NCBI GenBank assembly: GCA_963728975.1
Contig: CAVSMF010000001.1
Span: 2,046,001 to 2,110,000, forward strand
Reading direction: 5' to 3'
DNA length: 64,000 bases
DNA from: DATFCK01 sp963728975
GTDB lineage: Bacteria; Verrucomicrobiota; Verrucomicrobiia; Chthoniobacterales; UBA10450
A program made the translations under genes and the position numbers. Numbering within the stretch: the first letter of the stretch is position 1; each line of letters starts with the position of its first letter. Positions 17,629 through 25,591 of this stretch are shown here, one piece after another. The notes under the pieces are model-generated. The model saw only the letters and a program-made list of their open reading frames with translations. It searched no databases and had not been told where the DNA came from.

Positions 17629-17823
17629 CTATGGGTTAAACCGGAACTTGGTTCGGCCCCGTTTGGCGTTGGCTTTTGCTTTGCGCCGATGCTTTTGGGA
17701 AGGGGTCTCAAATGCGCGCAACCGGCGCACTTCTTCCAGAATGCCCTCGGCATCGAGCTTGTTTTTTAGCCGCTTCAGAGCTCGATCGACCGGTTCACCT
17801 TTACGAACAATTACTTCTGGCAT
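17629..17823 (-). CDS. rpsU: 30S ribosomal protein S21
   Basis: A 64-residue basic protein: MPEVIVRKGEPVDRALKRLK at the start and a Lys/Arg-rich end (SQKHRRKAKANAKRG). S21 binds the 3-prime end region of 16S rRNA during initiation. It is a single gene converging on the J-FGE gene; a CCAGGC/GCCTGG stem at 17575-17594 lies between the two stops, without a clear T run. Confidence 0.93.
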   Translation of the reverse strand: MPEVIVRKGEPVDRALKRLKNKLDAEGILEEVRRLRAFETPSQKHRRKAKANAKRGRTKFRFNP

Positions 17824-18167
17824 TAAGGATCCTCTCCTGGAGTGCGGGGAGCCTAGCTGTCCCCGGGTAGGCCGTCAACCTTTGGAGGCCAGAATCGCAG
17901 GAAAATCTTGAAAAAACGTTAGGGGCGTTGGCCGGTGCGGCTGGTCTTTATCCTGTAACAACCTGGTTATTAGGATATTATGGTATAAATCGGATTCTGA
18001 ATCGCCTTCGATTCTCGGCCCCTTTAGACATTGATCTCCTGGCCGGTAAACCGGTTGAACCGGCCGCCCGATAAACCCATAGGCGTCTGTTTTTCCTTGG
18101 CCCATCGGGACCCTGTGATCGGCCCCGCTTTGGTTGTCCCCCTCCGATACCCGACGGAAAGCGAAAT
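17824..18167. other. Intergenic region between rpsU and secDF
   Basis: No convincing gene or RNA is seen in these 344 bases. An AT-rich patch at about 17965-17990 stands out from the GC-rich surroundings and is a plausible place for the rpsU promoter (minus strand), but no clean -35/-10 pair can be defended. Confidence 0.4.
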
Positions 18168-20510
18168 CTACATTGTGGCCGGATTGGGGGCGGCTTTTTG
18201 CATGACCTCGCGGCGCAGGGCGCCGGTGCCGCCGCCACGGGCGCGCGTCCACCACAGGACGATAGGAGAGGCGATAAAAACTGACGAATAGGTGCCGACA
18301 ATGATGCCGATGATGATTGCGAGGGCGAAATCGCGCAGAACCGAGCCGCCAAGGAAGAACAGGCAGAGAATCGGGATGAGCGTGGTGCCGCTGGTCAGGA
18401 TGGTTCGGCTCAGGGTCTGATTGACACTCTCGTTCATGATCTGCTCGATCGAGCCCCGGCGGCCGCTGGCCAGGCCTTCCCGGATCCGATCGTAGACCAC
18501 AATCGTATCGTTAATCGAGTAACCGGCGATGGTCAGAACGGCGCCAACCATAGTGAGAGTCAGCTCCCGTCCCAGCAGCGAGAACATGCCAACAGTGATC
18601 AACACGTCGTGCAAGAGAGCGACGATCGCCCCGACCGCGAAAGAGAGCTCGAATCGGAATGTGACGTAGATCAAGATCCCAAGGATGCCGAGTCCCAATG
18701 CGATCAGCGAACGTCTGGCCAATTCACTGCCTACGAGGGCGCCCACCCTTTCTGAGCCTTCAACCTTGAGCCCGGCTTGCGGAAGGCCCTGGAGGAGTTG
18801 CTTCTCGACTTTGTCGCTGGTGTTAAGCGGACTGCGGATGGTGATGTAATTCCGGCCGGCCTGCTGCGATTCCTGAATGGAAGCGTCAGCAAGACCAATT
18901 GGCTTCAACGCGTCTCGGACCCGGGCAATATCGATCTTGGCCGGCGCGCTCAAGGTAGCCAGGTCGCCGCCGCGGAAGTCGACGCCGAAATTTTTCTCGC
19001 CCCGCATGTAGAACGAAACAGCCCCGGTGATAATGAGGGCGAGCGAGCACATGCAGGCGATAAAGCCTTTTCCGAGGAAATTGATGTTCTTGGACGAAAT
19101 CAGGTGCAACATCGAGATCCGCTGGATCCGGCCGGTGTCCACCAACCAGCCCAGAAGATTTTTGCCGACGATGAGGGCGGTAAACATCGAGGCCAGGATT
19201 CCCAGCATCAGCACAATGGCAAAGCCCTTGACCGGGCCGCTGGCTTCGGCAAACAAAATCGCGGCGGTGATGAAAGTCGTTACGTTGGCGTCGAAGATCG
19301 AGCTAAAGGCCTTATCGTAGGCGGCGGGCAGCGCGCTCTTGAGCGATTTGCCGGCGGCCATTTCCTCGCGCAACCGTTCATAGATCAACACGCTGGCGTC
19401 TACGGCCATGCCGATGGTGAGGATGATGCCGGCAATACCTGGTAGAGTCAGGACGACACCGCCCGGAACCAGCTGAAATTCGCCTAACAGCAAGATCAGG
19501 TTAACAATCAGGGCGAGGTCAACGATCAGCCCGGCAAACTTATAATAGATGGCCACGCCAACCAGAGTGATGGCGAGACCGATCAAGCCGGCCATGACGC
19601 TGGCCCGAATCGAATCCATGCCCAGAGTGGGCGACACGCTTCGTTCTTCTTCGATGCTGACCGGGGTCTGAAGCGGATTCTCCAGCACGCTGGCCAGGCC
19701 TCGCGCTTCCTGTTCGGAAAAGTGGCCGGAGATGACGGCGTTGCCGCCGTAGATTGCGGTGCGAATCACCGGGGCGGACTGAATAACTCCATCGAGCACG
19801 ATAGCGAAGCGATGGTTGACGTTGGCTTCGGTGATTTTGCCGAAGGTCTTTGCTCCTTCGCTATCGAAGCCGAGATTTACTTCCCATCCCTCGTTGCCGT
19901 ATCTGGCACTGGAGGCCGAGACATGGTTGCCCCCGAGATCGGCTTTCTTCTTTACCAGCAGCCGTTCTTCGGTCGGCTTTTCGTTCCCTTCCGCGACGTG
20001 CTTGTAGGTTTCGATTCGGTATTCCGGGGGAATGACTTGCTGACCTTTATCGATTTCCTCCAGCCGTTTGCCGTTGTCTGGATAAACAAGCCGGAATTCG
20101 AGTTTGGCCACCCGCGAAAGTTGATCCCGCGCTTCCTGGATCTTTGCGGTGTCGAGTCCGGGGATCTGGACCAGGATCCGATCGGTGCCCACCGGACTGA
20201 TGATAGGCTCACCGCTGCCAAAATAATCGACCCGTTTGCGGATAACTTCGACTGCCTGGTCGAGCATGTCCTTGTTGACCACCTTCTCTCCGCCCACCAG
20301 TCGAATGAGAAAGGAAGTGCCGCCTTTGATATCGAGACCAAGCCGGATTTTCTTCCCCGGAGGCCAGATACTCCAAAAGCTCAGGATAACGAGCACCAGA
20401 ACCAGAACGCCGGCCAGGAGACGTTTTCGCGGCCCGACGTCGGTGGCAAAATACCACGCAAACAGCATCAGGATCCCAAGCCCTATGAAAAATTCGAGCC
20501 CGGAACTCAT
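18168..20510 (-). CDS. secDF: Protein translocase SecD-SecF fusion
   Basis: A 780-residue inner-membrane protein. Residues 1-470 are SecD: an N-terminal span, LGLDIKGGTSFLIRL, a periplasmic P1 domain, and five spans including the conserved GMAVDASVLIYERLREE. Residues about 480-775 are SecF: GKGFIACMCSLALIITG, NFGVDFRGGDLA, then spans with GYSINDTIVVYDRIREGL and the Leu/Thr-rich TLSRTILTSGTTLIP. SecDF uses proton flow to pull secreted proteins through SecYEG. The single-polypeptide form occurs in several phyla. yajC is directly upstream in the same direction, the usual order. Confidence 0.95.
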   Translation of the reverse strand: MSSGLEFFIGLGILMLFAWYFATDVGPRKRLLAGVLVLVLVILSFWSIWPPGKKIRLGLDIKGGTSFLIRLVGGEKVVNKDMLDQAVEVIRKRVDYFGSGEPIISPVGTDRILVQIPGLDTAKIQEARDQLSRVAKLEFRLVYPDNGKRLEEIDKGQQVIPPEYRIETYKHVAEGNEKPTEERLLVKKKADLGGNHVSASSARYGNEGWEVNLGFDSEGAKTFGKITEANVNHRFAIVLDGVIQSAPVIRTAIYGGNAVISGHFSEQEARGLASVLENPLQTPVSIEEERSVSPTLGMDSIRASVMAGLIGLAITLVGVAIYYKFAGLIVDLALIVNLILLLGEFQLVPGGVVLTLPGIAGIILTIGMAVDASVLIYERLREEMAAGKSLKSALPAAYDKAFSSIFDANVTTFITAAILFAEASGPVKGFAIVLMLGILASMFTALIVGKNLLGWLVDTGRIQRISMLHLISSKNINFLGKGFIACMCSLALIITGAVSFYMRGEKNFGVDFRGGDLATLSAPAKIDIARVRDALKPIGLADASIQESQQAGRNYITIRSPLNTSDKVEKQLLQGLPQAGLKVEGSERVGALVGSELARRSLIALGLGILGILIYVTFRFELSFAVGAIVALLHDVLITVGMFSLLGRELTLTMVGAVLTIAGYSINDTIVVYDRIREGLASGRRGSIEQIMNESVNQTLSRTILTSGTTLIPILCLFFLGGSVLRDFALAIIIGIIVGTYSSVFIASPIVLWWTRARGGGTGALRREVMQKAAPNPATM

Positions 20511-20580
20511 TCGATCGCCTGCTTTTTCCTTACTCCGCTACCCCGAGGCCCTATTACTCCATCGCTTCCAGCAGTCGCGC

Positions 20581-20916
20581 TCATGGTTTCGCGGCCTCCG
20601 GGGTTTTCACGACGTTGGTAACGGCCGATTTTTCCATTTCGATCTTCACGTTATCGGCCACTTTCACGATCACTGTGGTCTCTTTCACGTTCGAGATCAG
20701 CCCGTGAATTCCGGCGCTGGTTACGACCCGATCGCCTGTTTTTAACGCCGCAACCAACCGCTGCTGGTCCTTTTGGCGGCGCATCTGAGGGCGCAGCAGC
20801 AGAAAATACATGATAACAAAAATGAGGATGAACGGGACAAACGCGCCGTAGCCCGCGCCTCCGGTGGCAGGCGCCGCCGGGCTTTGGGCGAAGAGAGTAA
20901 GAAACAGGGAAGTCAT
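20581..20916 (-). CDS. yajC: Preprotein translocase subunit YajC
   Basis: A 111-residue protein from the start at 20916 (MTSLFLTLFAQ); the frame extends 13 codons further upstream without merit. One membrane span (FVPFILIFVIMYFLLLRPQ, ending in the family-typical LLRPQMRRQKDQQ) is followed by a small beta domain with GDRVVTSAGIHGLISNV. YajC associates with SecDF. The usual tgt-yajC-secDF order is kept except that a plus-strand thioredoxin gene lies between tgt and yajC. Confidence 0.92.
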   Translation of the reverse strand: MTSLFLTLFAQSPAAPATGGAGYGAFVPFILIFVIMYFLLLRPQMRRQKDQQRLVAALKTGDRVVTSAGIHGLISNVKETTVIVKVADNVKIEMEKSAVTNVVKTPEAAKP

Positions 20917-21043
20917 TTGCCGAATCCAACAATAAGGGCGCTTCCGCGCCGCCACGCAAGTTTGGAAGCGAGCGTCTTATTGAGCACAGCTGGACCTGAA
21001 TTGCAACCGCTCCGATGGACGATTCCCGATGCCCGCAGGTATT

Positions 21044-21210
21044 AATCTGGAAGCCAGGAAGCCAGGAATTCGGCGACAAACCCATAAACTGCTCCTCCAG
21101 TCCCGAACGACACCGCCGGCCCTGGGCAACCGAAAATCGCGAGACGGCCCGAAATTGTCCCGGCTCAGTTTCGCTTTCCTCTTTCCTATCCTGGGTTCCT
21201 GGTTTCCAGA
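21044..21210. repeat. Inverted octamer-repeat element (GGAAGCCA type)
   Basis: Left arm from 21044 reads AATCTGGAAGCCAGGAAGCC with 8-bp units GGAAGCCA. The right arm ending at 21210, on the other strand, reads TCTGGAAACCAGGAACCCAG with units GGAAACCA and GGAACCCA. The arms are imperfect inverted copies separated by about 110 bases without a gene. The same element type recurs at 30769-30911. It occupies half of the 360-bp yajC-thioredoxin gap. Confidence 0.85.
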
Positions 21211-21276
21211 GTCTCTTTCTTCTGGACTGGCCCGGAAAGAGTTTCAATCGATCAAATAATCTCTAAGCTTCGGCTT

Positions 21277-21987
21277 ATGAATTCCGCGGCTCGTTGGCTG
21301 ATCTGTTTCCCCGTTCTCATGGCCTTGCTCCCAATCGGGCGGGGCAAAGCTGATACCATTCAATTGAATTTCGGCCCGCCTGTCACCGCCACGGTCACAA
21401 AATACGCCAACAACACTTTCGAGACGCGCACTGCCGACGGCAAAACCGTGAGTTATTCCGCCTCCAACGTCCGGCACATCGCTTTTGAAAATTCGAAAGC
21501 GCGGGCGAACTTTGTTACCCGTAATTATGGCCCCCAGGAGGGGACACCCTCGACCTTCGAAAATGGCGCGTTTCAGGTGGTCACTCCGGCCGGCCCTCGT
21601 CAGTTTCCCCTCATTTTTGTGGAGCGCGCCGCTTTCATTCCCGAGCGCGGGCAGGAAGTGGAGGTAATCGGACATGGCTCGCAGGTCGACATCGCCAGAT
21701 ATCTATCGCCCGGCAATGTGACCATTGTCGATTTTTATGCCGACTGGTGCGGCCCGTGTAAGCAGATCTCGCCATTCCTCGAGCAAATGGCCAAAACGGA
21801 CCCGGAGATTGCTCTGCGCAAGATCGACATCGTCAATTGGACAACGCCGGTGGTGAAACAGTACAACGTCCATTCGATTCCGCAGATCAACATTTATGAT
21901 CGGGCCGGTAAGCTGGTCGGGACCGTGATCGGGGTGGACCGGGGCAGCGTCCAACGATACGTAGCCCAGGCGAAGGGCGGCAGCTGA
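21277..21987 (+). CDS. Secreted thioredoxin-domain protein
   Basis: A 236-residue protein with a signal peptide (residues 1-26, ending around GKADT). Residues about 27-75 resemble a short beta-rich SHD1-like or unclassified region (TRTADGKTVSYSASNVRHIAF). The thioredoxin fold occupies about 130-233: VTIVDFYADWCGPCKQISPF with redox-active Cys pair CGPC, and the cis-proline in HSIPQINIYD. It probably acts in the periplasm as a disulfide exchanger. It is a lone plus-strand gene between yajC and tgt. Confidence 0.87.
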   Translation: MNSAARWLICFPVLMALLPIGRGKADTIQLNFGPPVTATVTKYANNTFETRTADGKTVSYSASNVRHIAFENSKARANFVTRNYGPQEGTPSTFENGAFQVVTPAGPRQFPLIFVERAAFIPERGQEVEVIGHGSQVDIARYLSPGNVTIVDFYADWCGPCKQISPFLEQMAKTDPEIALRKIDIVNWTTPVVKQYNVHSIPQINIYDRAGKLVGTVIGVDRGSVQRYVAQAKGGS

Positions 21988-22153
21988 TTCGCCGCGGTTC
22001 AGTTATTCCAGCGCAGCATCCAGCATCGAGCGGCGCAGCCAAGGATCTCTCAATCGGCCAGTGAATAATCCCATCGAGCCGGTCTACCCGCCCGGTATCG
22101 GCAGGACCCCTCAGTTTGTTCGGGATGACCTGGCCGCTCGGCCGTGCTCTTAG

Positions 22154-23350
22154 CTATCCGGTAGTAGTCAGATCGCGCGTCTTGTAACCCGCGACGAAAT
22201 CTTTCCGAAACCGATCGAACTGGTTTGCCTCAATTGCAGTTCGCGTTTGCCGCATCAGATCCAGATAGAAATGCAGGTTGTGCAGAGTGATCAGGCGCAA
22301 GCCGAGAATTTCCTCCGCCTTGATCAAATGCCGGATATAACCGCGGGAGAACTCGGCGCAGGCCGGGCAGGGGCAGCCCGCCTCGATTGGTTCTTTTTGC
22401 ATGGCGAACTCGGCATTCTTGAGATTCAGTGTGCCAGCCGCGGTGAAGGCCGTTCCATTGCGCGCCAGGCGGGTCGGCAAAACGCAATCGAACAGATCCA
22501 CGCCCCGGCCGATCATTTCGATCAACTGCGGCGGTGTTCCCAGACCCATGGCATAGCGCGGCTTGTCCGCCGGCAGAAACGGAGCAACCGATTCAACCGC
22601 CCGCATCATCTCTTCCTCCGGTTCGCCCACGCTGATCCCGCCGATGGCGTAGCCGTCAAAACCGATTCCCACAATAGCCTGGGCGCTTTGCTTGCGCAGA
22701 TCGGCAAAGGTCGCGCCTTGGACGATCCCGAAAAGAAGTGAGTTGAGAGTTGAGGGTTGAGAGTTGAGAGCGCTGCTCTCCATCATTGGGGATTGGGCGT
22801 TGAGCGTTGAGCGTTGAGCGTTTTTCTCTTTCCACGCTTTGCATCGCCCCGCCCAGCGGGTCGTCATCTCCATGCTGCGCGCGGCATAATCGCGTTGGCA
22901 CGGCCAGGGCGGGCATTCGTCCAACACCATGGCGATGTCGCTGCCAAGCGCCGCCTGGATTTCCATGGCGATTTCCGGCGAGATAAATGCCGGCGATCCA
23001 TCGACATGGTTTTGAAAATGCACGCCTTCCTCCGTGATTTTGCGCAACTTGGCCAGAGAGAAAATTTGAAACCCGCCGCTGTCGGTCAGAATCGGCCCGT
23101 GCCAATTCATGAAACGATGCAGTCCGCCGAGGTGCCGGATGACCTCGAGCCCCGGTCTTACAAACAGGTGGTAGGTGTTCCCCAAAATAATTTGGGCGTC
23201 GAGGGCACTGAGTTCCCGGGGCGTAACTGCTTTGACTGTGCCCTGGGTTCCGACCGGCATGAACGCCGGTGTTTCAATCAGCCCATGTCCAGTCGTTAGG
23301 CGGCCGCGCCGGGCCATGGACCGGCGGTCGGTGCAGGAGAGCGTGAACAT
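22154..23350 (-). CDS. tgt: tRNA-guanine transglycosylase with in-frame repeat-derived insert
   Basis: A 398-residue TIM-barrel enzyme that exchanges guanine-34 for preQ1 in GUN-anticodon tRNAs. The catalytic and binding motifs are intact: PILTDSGGFQIFSL, LFGIVQG, GGISVGEP, FDCVLPTRLARNG with the nucleophilic Asp, and the zinc site CPCPACAEF plus a later His. It is about 25-30 residues longer than usual because of an insert between GRCKAWKEK and LLFGIVQG. That insert (NAQRSTLNAQSPMMESSALN followed by SQPSTLNS) is encoded by heptamer repeat DNA at 22741-22820 and keeps the frame. It lies on the loop before a core strand, so activity may survive. Confidence 0.93.
   Translation of the reverse strand: MFTLSCTDRRSMARRGRLTTGHGLIETPAFMPVGTQGTVKAVTPRELSALDAQIILGNTYHLFVRPGLEVIRHLGGLHRFMNWHGPILTDSGGFQIFSLAKLRKITEEGVHFQNHVDGSPAFISPEIAMEIQAALGSDIAMVLDECPPWPCQRDYAARSMEMTTRWAGRCKAWKEKNAQRSTLNAQSPMMESSALNSQPSTLNSLLFGIVQGATFADLRKQSAQAIVGIGFDGYAIGGISVGEPEEEMMRAVESVAPFLPADKPRYAMGLGTPPQLIEMIGRGVDLFDCVLPTRLARNGTAFTAAGTLNLKNAEFAMQKEPIEAGCPCPACAEFSRGYIRHLIKAEEILGLRLITLHNLHFYLDLMRQTRTAIEANQFDRFRKDFVAGYKTRDLTTTG
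22741..22820. repeat. Heptamer repeat element inside the tgt coding sequence
   Basis: On the plus strand four AGTTGAG-type units (22741-22768) and four TTGRGCG units (22793-22820: TTGGGCG, then three TTGAGCG) flank a 24-bp spacer. The second half is identical in unit to the 2504-2713 array. The protein frame runs straight through on the minus strand. Confidence 0.9.
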
Positions 23351-23444
23351 GATGCGGAGTCACCTTTGGCAGTCCTGCCTGGTTCTGCAAGCGGGATGAC
23401 CCGAGGAACAGCGGAGGCAGCAAGCCGGGTGGGCCCTGGCATAC

Positions 23445-24359
23445 TCATGGCTGACGGTAAATGTCGGCCAGGGCGCCGCGAATTTCTGGGAATGAGAATT
23501 CAAATTGTCGCTCCAGGAACCGGCGCGGCATGCAACGATGGCTCGCTAAGGCCAATTCGGCTTCGGTGCCCATGAGCCAGGAACCGATTCGCGCTGCGAA
23601 CATCGGGACGGGTGGACTCCACGGCCGATGGAGCGCCCGCCGCAGTTCGCGCATCAGCTGCGCGTTTGTCACCGGATTCGGGCTGGTGGCGTTGAACACG
23701 CCGTTCAGGTCCGCTCGGTCCACCACCCAGGAGAACATTTCGATCAGATCGGCCAGGTGGATCCAACTGACGAACTGGCGGCCATCTCCGAGTTGGCCTC
23801 CTAAAAACCATCTGGTCAATCGGCCTAGCACGCTGAGCAATCCGCCGTCTGGCCCAAGGACCAGAGCAAGCCGCAACACGACCTTGCGCGTACCCGCCGG
23901 GTTGACCTCTCGAAAGGCGTTCTCCCAAGCTTCGCACACCTCTGCCTCAAAATCGTTGCCATGAGGGGCGTCCTCATCGCAGCAGTCCCGCGAACTTCGG
24001 TAGATTCCTATTCCCGAAGCCTGGACAAAGCAGTCGGGCGGCTCGGAACATTGTCGGAGGGCGGCGCCTAGTGCGCGAACCGAATCGACCCGCGATTCGA
24101 TAATCTCACGCCGGTTCTGCGGAGTGTGCCGGCAATTAACGCTTTTCCCAGTCAGGTTGATGATCGCCTTGGCGCCGTCGATCTGCTTTGCCCAGTCACC
24201 GGCGGTTCGGCCGTCCCATTGCACGCAGCGAACGGGACCTGCCCGCCTTGCCCGGCTGCGGCTAAGAACCACAATTTCGTGTCCGCTCCTTGCAAATTGC
24301 TCCGACAAATGTTGCCCGATAAAGCCGCTTCCGCCGGCGAGAACGATTGGTTTTTTCAT
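23445..24359 (-). CDS. TIGR01777-type epimerase (SDR superfamily, YfcH/SulA-like)
   Basis: A 304-residue extended short-chain dehydrogenase. The nucleotide-binding motif is IVLAGGSGFIGQHLSEQFAR at residues 5-24. Typical family signatures follow: VQWDGRTAGDW, AIINLTGKSVNCRHT, ASGIGIY in place of a canonical YxxxK segment, VVLRLALVLGPDGG and a C-terminal FEFSFPEIRGAL. The family is found across bacteria and in chloroplast/cell-division contexts, but its substrate is unknown. It is read in the same direction as tgt, 94 bases upstream of it. Confidence 0.87.
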   Translation of the reverse strand: MKKPIVLAGGSGFIGQHLSEQFARSGHEIVVLSRSRARRAGPVRCVQWDGRTAGDWAKQIDGAKAIINLTGKSVNCRHTPQNRREIIESRVDSVRALGAALRQCSEPPDCFVQASGIGIYRSSRDCCDEDAPHGNDFEAEVCEAWENAFREVNPAGTRKVVLRLALVLGPDGGLLSVLGRLTRWFLGGQLGDGRQFVSWIHLADLIEMFSWVVDRADLNGVFNATSPNPVTNAQLMRELRRALHRPWSPPVPMFAARIGSWLMGTEAELALASHRCMPRRFLERQFEFSFPEIRGALADIYRQP

Positions 24360-24686
24360 GGCAGCAGGTTGGAAATGGGCGGGTGGCGGACCAGCCCTGT
24401 ATTGAAACCAAGGACGATCAGGCCAAATCCGCTTGCCAGGAAATGATAACCGATCTTCTGGAAACGAGGAACGAGGAACGGTTCGTGGGAAGGCCGGAAA
24501 TTAGCGCGGGTCGAGAACGGTTGTTTGGTAAAGAACCCCGCAAAATATTCTTGCGGATCGGGTTTCCGTCCTTATATTTCGCGCGCACCGCATCAGCCGC
24601 GCAGTGAGTTGTTTATTGCGTGGCCTGAGGCGGGTTTTTTGTCGCCCTGGTCCTTAGCGCGGAGCGGCTCCCATAGAAGAAGAAAA
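24360..24686. other. Leader region of the ribosomal supercluster
   Basis: These 327 bases hold no gene. They contain three heptamers of GGAACGA type (24461-24481), a good sigma-70-like promoter (24551-24578), and a T6 run at 24634-24639 after a weak GC-rich stem that could act as an attenuator. A purine-rich ribosome-binding tract (AGAAGAAGAAAA) directly precedes rpsL. Confidence 0.55.
24551..24578 (+). promoter_or_regulatory. Likely sigma-70-type promoter of the str-S10 supercluster
   Basis: TTGCGG at 24551-24556 and TATATT at 24573-24578 are separated by 16 bases, about 110 bases before the rpsL ATG. Local AT richness in an otherwise GC-rich region supports it. No mapped transcript start is available. 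Confidence 0.55.
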
Positions 24687-25094
<408 letters not shown>

Positions 25095-25112
25095 TTTTGG
25101 ATAGAAGCAAAA

Positions 25113-25586
25113 ATGTCACGGCGAAGGAAGGTTTACAAAAAGGAGGAGAGCGTCGATTCCCGCTACGGGAGTCCGGCAGTGGCGCGCCTGATTACCACCG
25201 TGATGAAGCGCGGCAAGAAATCATTGGCCGAACGGATTGTTTATACCGCGATCGATAAATCGCGCCAGGGGTCCGATTCGGTCGACCCGCTGGAGGTTTT
25301 GAATAAAGCGCTGGATAACGTCCGGCCGCGCCTGGAAGTGAAATCGCGCCGGGTGGGCGGCGCGACCTATCAGGTGCCGATGGAAGTGACCCCAAGCCGG
25401 CAGGTCTCGCTGGCCATGCGGTGGATCGTTCGCTACGCCGATACCCGCCGCGGCATGCCGATGGCGGACGCGTTGGCCCAGGAAATCAAGGACGCGGCCG
25501 CCGGCCAAGGCAACGCCATTAAGAAACGCGAGGACACTCACAAAATGGCGCAGGCCAACCGGGCTTTCGCTCATTTCCGGTGGTAA
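25113..25586 (+). CDS. rpsG: 30S ribosomal protein S7
   Basis: A 157-residue head-domain protein that nucleates 16S 3-prime domain assembly. MSRRRKVYKKEESVDSRYGS at the start, EVKSRRVGGATYQVPMEV in the middle and DTHKMAQANRAFAHFRW at the end are all canonical. The stop falls six bases before the preferred fusA ATG. Confidence 0.96.
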   Translation: MSRRRKVYKKEESVDSRYGSPAVARLITTVMKRGKKSLAERIVYTAIDKSRQGSDSVDPLEVLNKALDNVRPRLEVKSRRVGGATYQVPMEVTPSRQVSLAMRWIVRYADTRRGMPMADALAQEIKDAAAGQGNAIKKREDTHKMAQANRAFAHFRW

Positions 25587-25591
25587 ATCCC

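Noticed and set aside
17824..18167. Possible tRNA or small RNA in the rpsU-secDF gap
   Set aside because: No cloverleaf, T-loop sequence or terminator could be identified.
19722..20621. 299-codon plus-strand frame
   Set aside because: Shadow of secDF, whose motifs and frame are unambiguous.
24626..24640. Rho-independent terminator before rpsL
   Set aside because: There is a T6 run, but the preceding stem is only about three base pairs; at most a weak attenuator.
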